Translations under genes and position numbers: made by a program
Shown here: in pieces, positions 1 through 8,795 of the stretch
How positions within the stretch are numbered: position 1 is the first letter of the stretch
Layout of the letters: each line of letters starts with the position of its first letter
Source of the DNA: Candidatus Methanomethylophilus alvi Mx1201
Lineage (GTDB): Archaea; Thermoplasmatota; Thermoplasmata; Methanomassiliicoccales; Methanomethylophilaceae
Assembly: GCF_000300255.2 (NCBI RefSeq)
Contig: NC_020913.1
Coordinates: forward strand, 1,300,692 to 1,364,691
Direction: 5' to 3'
Length of the DNA stretch: 64,000 bases
The notes under the pieces: generated by a model
Databases searched by the model: none
Told to the model about the DNA's origin: nothing
Seen by the model: the letters and a program-made list of their open reading frames with translations, nothing else

Positions 1-20
1 GAGGCTATGAGGAGGATGGT

Positions 21-896
21 TTAAAGGGTGGTGCCATCGGATGGGGAGGACTTCCCCATCCTCCTCCGCAGACGGTCCTCCGTATCGGAGATGGTCTCGA
101 GGATCCCGTTGCAGACGGGGCACATGAAGATCCTCATCCCGCCGAAACGGCCCGTCTCGAAGCATCCCACCGTGTTGTCCTCCACGTACTTCTCCCTCAG
201 GGCCCTCCGGTAGCCCTCCGGGTCGTCCTCGTAGTCCACCATGGAACGGAACCTCTCCGTGAGGGAGCGCATGCTGTCCGCATACTCGCCCACGGTCATC
301 CCGTCGCCGAAGGCGGAGAAGAAGGCGCCGAGGACGTCCCGCTCGTAGGCGGTGAGGGGGATCCCGTCCGCGTCGGCGGACCTGTACCGGTCGATGTCCC
401 AGGCGGAGAACGTACGGAGGAACTCCCCGTCCATGAGGACGAAGAGGTAGTCCCTGTTCTCCAGGGCGAAGGAGATGTCGCGGGAGGCCCTGGCACATCC
501 GTCCAGGAAGTCCCTCATGACCGCCTTCTCGCGCCCGGTGGGGACGGCCCGGGCATGTACGTCGGCCAGGAAGCGGAGGCGGCGGTCGGAGGCCATGATG
601 CTGTCGAAGTCGGCCTCGGCGTTCCGCCTCACGAAGTCGTTGAACTGCTCCACGGTGCGGCCGCAGACGTAACACTCCATGCCCAGGGGGGAAAGGGGGT
701 CCGTCTCCTCGCGCAGGTCGCGGAAGTACTCCTCGCGGACGGCCCTCCGGCGGCGGTCCATCTCCTCGGAGACGGCCTCCAGACGACGGTACCCCTCGGG
801 ATCCCGCCCCCCGTCCTTGGACAGACGGGCCTTCATGCGGCCGTATTCCTTCTGCAGTTCGATGTCGTTCATCCGGGAGATGTCTGCCTCGTCCAT
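21..896 (-). CDS. Cys-motif hypothetical protein
   Basis: 291-residue charged, mostly helical protein that I do not recognise. Two cysteine clusters are visible: C-x2-C near residues 75-78 and a Cys near 245 followed by C-x2-C near 259-262. Spaced this way they could bind a zinc ion between the N- and C-terminal parts. No signal peptide or membrane segment is seen. It starts at ATG 896, stops with TAA and lies alone at the window edge; 100 bp of AT-rich sequence with TATA-like stretches separates it from the next gene. Confidence 0.75.
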   Translation of the reverse strand: MDEADISRMNDIELQKEYGRMKARLSKDGGRDPEGYRRLEAVSEEMDRRRRAVREEYFRDLREETDPLSPLGMECYVCGRTVEQFNDFVRRNAEADFDSIMASDRRLRFLADVHARAVPTGREKAVMRDFLDGCARASRDISFALENRDYLFVLMDGEFLRTFSAWDIDRYRSADADGIPLTAYERDVLGAFFSAFGDGMTVGEYADSMRSLTERFRSMVDYEDDPEGYRRALREKYVEDNTVGCFETGRFGGMRIFMCPVCNGILETISDTEDRLRRRMGKSSPSDGTTL

Positions 897-997
897 GGGG
901 ACGTCTAGGGGGACGGGGATTTTAATGGATGCCCGCGTTGTATTTATAAACGGTATTTAAACAGTTTAAAAATACGGAGAGATCGTCAGAACCCTTG

Positions 998-1489
998 TCA
1001 CAGTACGATGTAGTGGAGGATTATGTCCTCGTAACGTCCGTCCTTCGTGCGGAAACCGCCGGGGACGGTGCCCAGTTGGGAGAACCCCATCTTCCTGTAG
1101 AGGGCGAGCGCGGGGGCGTTGGTGGCCACGACGGCGTTGAACTGGATTATGCGGAACCCCTTCTCCCGGGCCGTCTCCTTGGAGTCGGCCACGAGGAGGC
1201 TCCCCACATGTCTCCCGCGGACGTCGGGACGGACGGCGTAGCTGCAGTTGGCGATGTGCCCGCAGCGGCCGACGTTGTTGGGGTGGAGGATGTAGAGCCC
1301 CAGGACCTCGCCGGTGTCGGTGTCGGCGGCGACGCCGGTGTACGACTGGGATTGGAAGAACTCCACGGCCTCGGGCACGGTGAGGGTCTCCTCCTGGGGG
1401 AAGGCGTCGCCTTCCTCGACGACGGAGTTCCAGACAAAGGCCGCCTGCTCCGCGTCGGAGGGACGGAAGGACCTTACTTCGATGGACAT
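998..1489 (-). CDS. GNAT-family N-acetyltransferase
   Basis: 163-residue single-domain GNAT acetyltransferase, expected to move an acetyl group from acetyl-CoA to an amine. The N-terminus (IEVRSFRPSDAEQ) is the usual first strand and helix. The acetyl-CoA loop is seen as VRPDVRGRHVGSLLV around residues 87-101, followed by the A-L-A-L-Y-R-K-M-G-F motif around 128-137. The length matches the family. The substrate cannot be told from the sequence. Start is ATG 1489, stop TGA. It appears monocistronic and sits just before a small zinc-ribbon gene on the same strand. Confidence 0.85.
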   Translation of the reverse strand: MSIEVRSFRPSDAEQAAFVWNSVVEEGDAFPQEETLTVPEAVEFFQSQSYTGVAADTDTGEVLGLYILHPNNVGRCGHIANCSYAVRPDVRGRHVGSLLVADSKETAREKGFRIIQFNAVVATNAPALALYRKMGFSQLGTVPGGFRTKDGRYEDIILHYIVL

Positions 1490-1516
1490 GATGTGACGGG
1501 GAGGAGGGAGGATGGC

Positions 1517-1693
1517 TTAAATGTAGCCTCGGCGGGAGGGGTGTTCGAGGACCTCGAGGGTGACGGAGAACCTGCACCCGCAGACGCATTGGTAGACCTC
1601 GACATGCGCCCCGTCCTCGTCCCGGCAGGACTTGAGGTCGGATGTGTCACGGCCGCCGCAGAAGGGACAATCACAAATAACAACGCCAGTCAT
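1517..1693 (-). CDS. Small zinc-ribbon protein, 58 aa
   Basis: An open frame of 58 codons from ATG 1693 to TAA 1517. The product carries C-D-C-P-F-C-G-G near the N-terminus and a second cluster C-V-C-G-C about 30 residues later, a compact zinc-ribbon layout. Third positions are G/C rich like the host genes. It lies 27 bp upstream of the GNAT gene on the same strand, so the two may be cotranscribed. Family unknown; transcriptional or RNA-binding roles are only possibilities. Confidence 0.6.
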   Translation of the reverse strand: MTGVVICDCPFCGGRDTSDLKSCRDEDGAHVEVYQCVCGCRFSVTLEVLEHPSRRGYI

Positions 1694-1748
1694 AAGCAGG
1701 CAAACGTGTTACAGAAATATAAAATAAAAGAAATAGTTTACTCAGAGG

Positions 1749-2636
1749 TCAAACCATCAATTTTCCACGATTTTCCATAGCCATGTAGAAGGCCTTATGA
1801 ATCACCTGGTCATATGATATGTCGCCATATTGTTCTTCGAAGGTACTGTATGCAATCTCTACAACATTTTTTCTAAAGAATAAAATCATATATCTTGCAA
1901 TATCCTCAATATTGCTTACATTCAGATTGTCTTCGAATACAACGTTTATAACATATGCCAATCTTTCAATAACTGGAACTCCTGATTCATCCATAATATC
2001 AAGATAATATCCATTCTTTCCAGTTTTAGAGAATATGGATCTTGTTAATCTGGGCATAGAATCAGTATGACGTATAATGTCACTACTACGATCTTCTATG
2101 CTAGATGACGATTTATATGTGTTTATCGGATCTGTTTTGATGATGCAATTGGTATGTAAAAATGTACTCATCTCTTGGAACAGACCCCACCACCTGTCAC
2201 GAAGATCATCCTCTACGCGCATCGAAATTAATGCCTGTTTACTGTATGTTCTCGATGCGATAGCTACTGCAAGAACTACTTTTAACTTATCATTGAGATG
2301 TTCTTCTTTTGACAGGGTTTTAAAATAATCTCTATCAATTAAGTCTATGAGCACATCATTTCCAATGATATCTTTCTCGCAAAACCAAACCCCTTTCGCA
2401 GTTAACACATAATGCCCAAGGCTAGGGCCATTCCTTATCAAGCCAAGATTCTTCAAACATTCAGCCTCATTGGAAGTCATGACAACTTCTTCCGATTTTC
2501 TCAATGCTTCTGAACGAGAATTGGCACTAGATCTAAAAAGATAAAATAGCAGGGAGTTTCCATATTTTTTCAGATCTAGGCCACCCTGACAGGATGAATA
2601 CATGACTTGAACAAGTGATTCTAGATTATCATCCAT
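1749..2636 (-). CDS. Winged-helix-like partner of HerA-NurA-SMC cassette
   Basis: About 295 residues, last gene of the AT-rich operon. The N-terminal third has a helix-helix-wing pattern ending in LGHYVLTAKGVWFCEKD (about residues 80-96), typical of a winged-helix domain; the rest is mixed helical and unrecognised. The likely start is ATG 2636, reading TAA-A-ATG directly after the Rad50-like gene; a TTG at 2648 is an alternative that would overlap that gene. In chromosomal systems the nuclease Mre11 sits beside Rad50, but no metallophosphoesterase motif is visible here. A role as a kleisin-like or DNA-recognition subunit of the ATPase is inference. Confidence 0.6.
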   Translation of the reverse strand: MDDNLESLVQVMYSSCQGGLDLKKYGNSLLFYLFRSSANSRSEALRKSEEVVMTSNEAECLKNLGLIRNGPSLGHYVLTAKGVWFCEKDIIGNDVLIDLIDRDYFKTLSKEEHLNDKLKVVLAVAIASRTYSKQALISMRVEDDLRDRWWGLFQEMSTFLHTNCIIKTDPINTYKSSSSIEDRSSDIIRHTDSMPRLTRSIFSKTGKNGYYLDIMDESGVPVIERLAYVINVVFEDNLNVSNIEDIARYMILFFRKNVVEIAYSTFEEQYGDISYDQVIHKAFYMAMENRGKLMV

Positions 2637-2637
2637 T

Positions 2638-4722
2638 TTATTGTCCAAAAGAAGTCACCTTTCTTTCATCGGAGGGCATATTCATCATACCGACCATTAA
2701 TTTTCCCTGTTTCTGCAACTCAACGAATTTCTCAAATATGTCCTCCTGGGTCTTATTGGTCATCGTTGATACCTCATCAAATAAAGCAATTATTGGGCGG
2801 TCATCGTCAGTCTGAAGTTTAGACATCAAATAATTACGTTGGTTCAAACCAGTGCTTATCTGTCTAAGTCTAAGAATTGTCCCATCTGTAGCAGTAATTA
2901 TATCGTCCACAGTATTCACATATCTTATTGGATATGTATCTTGACCATATCTAACAAACCCCACACGTTTTCCCAGATATGTCCAAACGGACTTGAAAAA
3001 TGGATCCTCAGGGTCATATGGTCCATATGACTTTTTTTCAACTTGAGTCAACATCTTCATATCTTTATCAATTATGCCCTTTAATGCCATAAGAGATGTT
3101 GAAATTTTATTCAGAGCATTGATGTGCTCAGCGTATGGACTCTTTTCAACATTTTCCATTTTGGAAATATACGCTCTGAAAGCACCAATGCGCTCCGTAT
3201 TTTTCTTTTCAGATTCGATGGCACTCTTATACTCTTTCTCTTCAGAAGACATTGCATTGAATATATCAGAAACCTGGGCCCGATCGTATACATGACCTAG
3301 TTCTGCATTAGCCTTGCTTTGCTCTGTTGCATAGTTGGATAAATCTACACCAAATTTAGATGCCTCTGAACAAATTGTAGTCAACTCATTCTTAGCATTA
3401 CGCCACTTCCTTTCTTCAGACTCGACTCTAAATTTATCATAGTATTGTTCACCAACATCCTCTTTTACAGGAGGTTTTAATTTTCCAACCTTGCCGTCGA
3501 TATCGATAAGAGTTGTCCGGATTTTACCTACTTTTTCTAAAATCCTTTTAGAAGATGAAACAACACCAATAGATCTACTTTGTACCTGATAATCCCTTTC
3601 CAACTTAGACAGAAGATTATTAAGAGACCCAAGATCTGGAATGTTAATATTCTCATTCTCATATTTTCTCAAAACATTGATTATATCGAGCATTGCATTG
3701 ATTGTAGAATTCTCTTCGTGGATGTCTTCGACAGATATTTCTCTCTCGATTTTAGAAATTGCATCAAAGTATTTTACTGGAACAGATTTTTTTGCAATTA
3801 CTTCACCAATGTCAAACTCGGAAATAACTTCAAATGCTTCAGAAACACTCAGATTTCCTAAAGCTGAAACATCACGACTCAATTGAGCGATTTGTGCAGA
3901 ACTTAGTGGAATTGCGGCAACCCTGATAGCAGCAATATCTGCATCATAACTCTTCTTGATATCTTGGGGGCGTGTTTTTTTCTTTTCTTCCTCTTTTTTA
4001 ACAAAATCATATGTTCTTTTCAAATCATCCGCTTTTTTATTAGCATCCCTTATACGAATTGCATAATACAATTTGGCAAGGTTCTGATATTTCTTTTTCT
4101 TATTTTCACAATCAACATCTTTTCCATTGTTTTTATCATACTTTTCCACTTCAGCCCTATATTGTTTCAATAACTCTTCATCGGGACCGTTGCTTATGTC
4201 ATAAATCAAATGATCAACAGTAGACTGAAATGAATTTAATTTTGAACTACAATTTTGATGAATTACACTGATCTCATGAGAAATATCTGCCAACCTATCA
4301 ATGGGGTTATCGGGAATATCATAAATCAAGTTGTATTTTCTAGAGAAACTATCATCGGAAATTGGTGAAAAATTCTTCCCATCGTCTGAATCTTCGATTA
4401 AAATGTCGGCATCCGGAGAATTGCGAGTAGCTCTTATGGCTCTTCCGGAAACTGGATCAACGATATTTACACAAAATGTCAATTCCGTAGACTTATCATG
4501 AACCATGTCATCTAGATGCTTTTGAAGAACCTTGTTTACTGATTTGTTTTTAAGACCAAATGCAGAAATAGCTATGAGATTCATCAGAGTACTTTTCCCT
4601 GACATGTTGGGTCCCTCTATTCTGAATATATTCTTCAGAGGGCCCTTGTATTCATCATCTGGAACATATGTTGGCTTTTTAGTCCCCATGTCAATGGTTA
4701 GTCTATAGTCATAATCAATCAT
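2638..4722 (-). CDS. Rad50/SMC-like ABC-type ATPase
   Basis: About 694 residues with ATPase halves at both ends and coiled coil between. The Walker A motif G-P-N-M-S-G-K-S-T lies near residue 40. Near the C-terminus come an ABC signature-like QISTGLNQR, then Walker B IIALFDEVS and a short end without the usual H-loop His. The charged helical stretches (about 170-260 and 380-520) give a much shorter arm than Rad50, and no C-x2-C zinc hook is present. ATG 4722 forms a TGATG junction with the upstream 50-codon gene; GTG 4728 is an alternative start. In context it should power a DNA-processing complex with HerA and NurA. Base composition is far more AT-rich than the flanks. Confidence 0.75.
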   Translation of the reverse strand: MIDYDYRLTIDMGTKKPTYVPDDEYKGPLKNIFRIEGPNMSGKSTLMNLIAISAFGLKNKSVNKVLQKHLDDMVHDKSTELTFCVNIVDPVSGRAIRATRNSPDADILIEDSDDGKNFSPISDDSFSRKYNLIYDIPDNPIDRLADISHEISVIHQNCSSKLNSFQSTVDHLIYDISNGPDEELLKQYRAEVEKYDKNNGKDVDCENKKKKYQNLAKLYYAIRIRDANKKADDLKRTYDFVKKEEEKKKTRPQDIKKSYDADIAAIRVAAIPLSSAQIAQLSRDVSALGNLSVSEAFEVISEFDIGEVIAKKSVPVKYFDAISKIEREISVEDIHEENSTINAMLDIINVLRKYENENINIPDLGSLNNLLSKLERDYQVQSRSIGVVSSSKRILEKVGKIRTTLIDIDGKVGKLKPPVKEDVGEQYYDKFRVESEERKWRNAKNELTTICSEASKFGVDLSNYATEQSKANAELGHVYDRAQVSDIFNAMSSEEKEYKSAIESEKKNTERIGAFRAYISKMENVEKSPYAEHINALNKISTSLMALKGIIDKDMKMLTQVEKKSYGPYDPEDPFFKSVWTYLGKRVGFVRYGQDTYPIRYVNTVDDIITATDGTILRLRQISTGLNQRNYLMSKLQTDDDRPIIALFDEVSTMTNKTQEDIFEKFVELQKQGKLMVGMMNMPSDERKVTSFGQ

Positions 4723-4874
4723 CAGCACTCACTCTCTACATACTCGATGATTTTATCCAAAGCCTCGCTCGTATTACCATACTGTTCCAAAATCTCAATT
4801 ATCTTTTTCTGAAGTGCAGTATTTCCAATACTTTTGAGATACTCCAAGGAATTACTTGTTTCACACTCATTCAT
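4722..4874 (-). CDS. Small helical protein, 50 aa, in HerA-NurA-SMC operon
   Basis: A 50-codon frame between the HerA-like and Rad50-like genes. Its ATG at 4874 overlaps the end of the HerA-like gene, and its TGA overlaps the ATG of the Rad50-like gene, so it is placed for coupled translation. The peptide is acidic and predicted helical, with two Leu/Ile-rich helices (EYLKSIGNTALQKKIIEIL and a second after a Gly-Asn turn). The layout suggests a small adaptor rather than spacer DNA. No family recognised. Confidence 0.55.
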   Translation of the reverse strand: MNECETSNSLEYLKSIGNTALQKKIIEILEQYGNTSEALDKIIEYVESEC

Positions 4875-6426
4875 TTTTAACAACTCCGCACAGAGACAGT
4901 GGGAATTTAAGAATCTTCAATTGCGGAAGATCATGTATGGATGCTATTGCAAATCCTTTTCTAAGACCTTCCAATTCTTCAGGGCTTATTTTCACACCAA
5001 TGCTTTTCAATGAACTTGAATCTGTTTTGAAAAATATCTGAGTATTGACTACCGATGGGATTCCTTTAGGGATATCCTCAATACTTTGCGATGCAAAAAT
5101 TACACCTATCTCTTTACTTCTTCCTGTCCTGCAAATCCTCTCAATATCATCCAGAGCTTCTCTTGAGGAATCTGTACTGTAAAACTGATGAACCTCATCT
5201 ATTATTATCAGGATTGGAACTTTACTCATCATCGCATCTTTTGCATCTACAATCTTTTTAAGCAGATCACGAAGCAATATAGAGCCAAACCTCGGCCCCT
5301 TATCCCCAGAGAAATCCAAGATGCTCATTTTTCCCTGCTGAAGAACATCATCATAGTCCAAAGAATCTGCAGAAGAGTTATCAAAGAAATCGATAGCCGA
5401 CTCCAAACTTCTAGATATGTTGTCATATGTTCCTGGATGAATGGTAACTGGTGTCTCCTCACCACGATCGCTGATTGATGTAAATCTTTTCGAGTCTTCT
5501 TTACTGTTAAAATATTTTACAAATTCGGTAAATCTGGCCTTACCCTTTTCAGCCTCATACTGTCTCCAATATCTGAATATGCCAGGGAGATTCAATGCAC
5601 CCTTATCAGAAATTCCTTGCAACAAACCAGTAAGTGCCTCTGGCTGAATCTGATTGACATCTAAAGTTATCTTTCTACAAATGTCGTAGTTTATTCCTTT
5701 TACGCTCTCATATCTACGATTCGCTGGCATATACATAGTAACATTGCTTACGCCGTGTGGGCTCATGCCAAGAGACTTCCACTCCGACAATACAGCCTCA
5801 TCATCTGACACAGAGGCTCTATCCATTTGTAAAAAATCAATATCCTTTACATTCACTGCGAGAACTGCACCTTTAATTTCTTCAATAAAGTATTGCGCAA
5901 GATACTTCATAGCAACAGTTTTTCCACTGCCTGTCTTTCCACATATCAAAGTTTGGTGATAGAAAAAGTCACTTGGAAGAGTTGCAGTAATGTGTTTCCC
6001 TGATTCATCCCTCAACACCCTGTTTTGATTTGAATGAACAGTGGAGACGAATACTTTTGGCCCCTTATCTCCCATACCCATTGCAAGATTGATTTCCTCT
6101 TGAGAAGATCTTCTTGCCGGACTGGTTGGATGGATAAAATCAACCATTCCATCATCGCGTTCAAATACATCTTTCACACGATAGGCTGTAATCTCATTCT
6201 TGCATTTCTTATCAGCTTCCAAATACTCCAGATCCATGTCTGAAAGAAGTGGCGAGGGAGAATAGGGAACAACTTGTTTACTCTCGTCCACTCTCAATAT
6301 AAACTTGCGTTTAGATTTATTATCCTCAACAGTCAAAAATGACCCCTTCGGAAGAATTCCATCTGTAGATCCTTTTGATACAAGCTTTATCTTCTGGTCT
6401 GTTTCATTGAGTACTGTCCAAATCAT
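4867..6426 (-). CDS. HerA-like DNA translocase ATPase
   Basis: 519-residue HerA/FtsK-superfamily ATPase (DUF87-type). An N-terminal beta-rich region (about 1-110) resembles the HerA barrel. Walker A G-K-T-G-S-G-K-T is at 163-170, Walker B IIIIDEVH at about 406-413, and an Arg-bearing helix (ERICRTGRSKEIG) with the sensor strand VIFASQS follows. HerA proteins form hexameric rings that pump DNA and work with the nuclease NurA. The NurA-like gene overlaps its start by 23 bp and the 50-codon gene overlaps its end, so the genes form one operon. The AT-rich composition suggests horizontal acquisition. Confidence 0.8.
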   Translation of the reverse strand: MIWTVLNETDQKIKLVSKGSTDGILPKGSFLTVEDNKSKRKFILRVDESKQVVPYSPSPLLSDMDLEYLEADKKCKNEITAYRVKDVFERDDGMVDFIHPTSPARRSSQEEINLAMGMGDKGPKVFVSTVHSNQNRVLRDESGKHITATLPSDFFYHQTLICGKTGSGKTVAMKYLAQYFIEEIKGAVLAVNVKDIDFLQMDRASVSDDEAVLSEWKSLGMSPHGVSNVTMYMPANRRYESVKGINYDICRKITLDVNQIQPEALTGLLQGISDKGALNLPGIFRYWRQYEAEKGKARFTEFVKYFNSKEDSKRFTSISDRGEETPVTIHPGTYDNISRSLESAIDFFDNSSADSLDYDDVLQQGKMSILDFSGDKGPRFGSILLRDLLKKIVDAKDAMMSKVPILIIIDEVHQFYSTDSSREALDDIERICRTGRSKEIGVIFASQSIEDIPKGIPSVVNTQIFFKTDSSSLKSIGVKISPEELEGLRKGFAIASIHDLPQLKILKFPLSLCGVVKNE

Positions 6427-7453
6427 CGTCTCCCCACCTCGCTTGATTCATAGTTTCTGTAAGTTTTGACCGCCTGATTTCTTGATTTAGATCAATCAGA
6501 TGAAGCGTTTCCCGAGCAAACATCTCTGCAATCGCAATAGGTCTTACCTGTGCATTTTTTTCATTACCTTGTGCTAAAATCAAATACAAGGTAAGGTCCA
6601 TACAATCGGCAATGGAGCTCCAATATTTCCGATATATACACGTAGGGATCTCTACTCTTACTGGACTGCACTTGTCTAAGAATTTTATGTAACAAAACAC
6701 TTTGGAATTACTCGAATTATGCGAATCTATATACTCAAAAAATGCTGTTCTCTCTCCTTGTTTTAGAAGATTATTCGCCCAATGCATATCTGAATTGTAA
6801 ACACCCTTGTATTCGGGAAGATATTGAGTTACAAGATTGCTACTACTATTCTTAACACAGAATATAGGCATTATGCCTTTTTCTAAAAACTTTTGAATCT
6901 GCGGCATAAATGTTGTATATGAATCTCCTCCCACCAAGGGGCCGTCGATAAACAAAATCCAATTGTCCCCACAATATTCATCCAGCAATTGCATTTTATC
7001 TAAGGCCATATCCACATTTATTCTATGGTCTACATTGTCTGCAACAATTGCAGCATCTCCAAGCTTATCTTTTACCCCATCAGAACGAGTGTAAAATTTC
7101 AGTGTTAGAAAACTAATTGGAACATAATCGGAATCTCTAACAATAACCAAAGAGTGTGATGCACAAACTGCCTTTCCTTCTAACGCAGCATATGTCTTAA
7201 ACGACTCATCATAAGCTGCAATTACTGTTCCTTCTCTTATTGCCACAGAGTATCCATTCCGCACATTTAGAGGATATTTTTCCGATGGCTCAATACACTT
7301 AATCAAATATTCTGTAGAGTCTAAATCGATATTGCCCTCTACTAATGTCGAACTAGTAGGCAAAGATATGTTTGAATTACTCAATTTTTCTAATACGCCC
7401 TTAAACGACTTATCCATAACTAATTTCGACTTTATAGATGAAGTGGCATCCAT
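6404..7453 (-). CDS. NurA-like nuclease
   Basis: 349 residues, first gene of the operon. The pattern fits the NurA 5'-to-3' nuclease/RNase H-like fold: hydrophobic strand plus Asp in VIAAYDES (Asp82), a second strand plus Asp in ILFIDGPL (Asp170), the strand PVRVEIP in the C-terminal part, and a final RPIAIAEMFARET helix equivalent to the family's terminal motif. NurA normally resects DNA ends with HerA, which is encoded immediately downstream. The canonical DGS triad is DES here. Identification is by motif order, since overall similarity to chromosomal NurA looks low. Confidence 0.65.
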   Translation of the reverse strand: MDATSSIKSKLVMDKSFKGVLEKLSNSNISLPTSSTLVEGNIDLDSTEYLIKCIEPSEKYPLNVRNGYSVAIREGTVIAAYDESFKTYAALEGKAVCASHSLVIVRDSDYVPISFLTLKFYTRSDGVKDKLGDAAIVADNVDHRINVDMALDKMQLLDEYCGDNWILFIDGPLVGGDSYTTFMPQIQKFLEKGIMPIFCVKNSSSNLVTQYLPEYKGVYNSDMHWANNLLKQGERTAFFEYIDSHNSSNSKVFCYIKFLDKCSPVRVEIPTCIYRKYWSSIADCMDLTLYLILAQGNEKNAQVRPIAIAEMFARETLHLIDLNQEIRRSKLTETMNQARWGDDDLDSTQ

Positions 7454-8037
7454 AACAATACAACTACCTCTTAACCAATATAGATCATTTACGATGTTAT
7501 TTCAAAACCCATGCCAGTTAGACTCATGTAATACGATTCAATGAATCTAATTCAATAACGAAATATAGCACCACAGTTGGAAAGATTTACTTGAAAAAGC
7601 TGAACAAAATCGTGATAGTTCATTGGAAGCAATATCAGATTGCCTTTATCCATCTCTTGTAAAGAACATTACATATAACTCGGCTGCCAAGTCCCTGTCC
7701 AGGCAACATTTACAAACCGGATACATATTCACCCTGAAAGCTGATGATTAGATTGTAACGGTTCTCTCTGGTCAAATACATTCAGCTCCCGTCTCTACTA
7801 TGGATCTCATCTAAAAATGACCTCCAAAGGCTATTGAAACCAAAAGGAATACAAAATATATCCAAAATTTAAATCCATCTCCAACCACATCTTCTATGTC
7901 AGTGGATAAAAGACGGTCTCTGACAATAGAACCGCTCCCAATAGTCGGTCCGACGGCTCCCGCACCTGATAATGGACATATGGAGATTGGAAAAACGACC
8001 GACCAACCTTAATATCGCATACAATCTTCCTCCGCCC
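7454..8037. other. AT-rich intergenic region at edge of defence island
   Basis: About 580 bp without an intact gene. It holds the presumed promoter of the nurA-herA operon, a 13-bp palindrome (GATTCAATGAATC, 7535-7547) that could be an operator, and a 60-codon open remnant on the plus strand. The composition changes back to G/C-rich at about 7.9 kb, marking the likely island boundary. Confidence 0.5.
7569..7751 (+). pseudogene. C-terminal gene remnant, 60 codons
   Basis: An open frame after an in-frame TAG at 7566, lacking any start codon and ending in TAG at 7749. The translation is protein-like (for example DLLEKAEQNRDSSLEAISD), with mixed helix-forming residues, and could be the tail of a gene destroyed when the island was inserted. 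The source family is not recognised. A chance open frame cannot be excluded. Confidence 0.3.
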
Positions 8038-8706
8038 ATGACAGCCGACCCGGAACTGGAACAAGCCTTCGAACTGTTCAGGAAAGGGGACATGGAACAC
8101 AGCGTCCCCGTCCTCCTCCAATACGCCGAGGAAGGGGACCCGGAGGTCCAGTCCTTCGTCGGGACCCTCTACGCCTCCGGGGAGGGGGTGGAGAAGGACC
8201 TGGAGGAGGCCAACAACTGGTTCTCCGCGGCCGCCTCCCAGGGATTCGGCGACGCCGAATACAACCTCGGCTACGACTACATGGAGGGGCTGGGGGTAGA
8301 GAAGGACGAGGAGACCGCCTTCGACCTCTTCTCCCGCGCCGCGGAGCACGGCTCCGCCATGGGCGCCCTCCACGAGGCCATGTGCGTGGCCGAGGGAAGA
8401 GGGACGGAGAAGGACGAGAGGAAGGGGGAGGAGCTCCTGTCCCTCTCCGAACGTTCCGAGGACACCGCCGTCCTCTCCCGTCTGGGACTCTTCTACTACG
8501 AATCCGGAAGATACGTCCGCGCCGCCGTGGTCCTCCGGAAGGCCGCCGACAGAGGTGACCCTTTCTCCCAGTACCTGCTGGGGACCATGTACATCGACAG
8601 GCTCGGGGTGCAGAAGGACGACCGCGAGGCGAGGAAATGGCTCGGGAAGGCGGCCAAGGCCGGCATCCCCGAGGCCGTCGAGGCCCTGGGCGAACTGAAT
8701 GGGTGA
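8038..8706 (+). CDS. Sel1-repeat protein A
   Basis: Protein of about 222 residues built of Sel1-like (TPR-related) repeats of about 36 residues: A-x-G-x2-E/D-A-x-Y-N-L-G-x2-Y-x2-G-x-G-V-x-K-D. At least four copies are visible, forming a helical solenoid for protein-protein contacts. I place the start at ATG 8038 (MTADPEL), because the longer frame from 7972 runs through promoter-like AT-rich sequence and lacks repeat character. No signal peptide, so probably cytoplasmic. First of six related genes between 8 and 13.7 kb. Confidence 0.75.
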   Translation: MTADPELEQAFELFRKGDMEHSVPVLLQYAEEGDPEVQSFVGTLYASGEGVEKDLEEANNWFSAAASQGFGDAEYNLGYDYMEGLGVEKDEETAFDLFSRAAEHGSAMGALHEAMCVAEGRGTEKDERKGEELLSLSERSEDTAVLSRLGLFYYESGRYVRAAVVLRKAADRGDPFSQYLLGTMYIDRLGVQKDDREARKWLGKAAKAGIPEAVEALGELNG

Positions 8707-8795
8707 GTGCGGCACCATCGGTCCGGGGTCCGGACATATCCGGTACCGGGCCCTCCCCGGACGGCGAGACCGCGACGGCCGAAGACCCGGGAAAC

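Noticed and set aside
7972..8037. N-terminal extension of the first Sel1 gene
   Set aside because: These 22 codons cross promoter-like AT-rich sequence and lack repeat character; ATG 8038 fits better.
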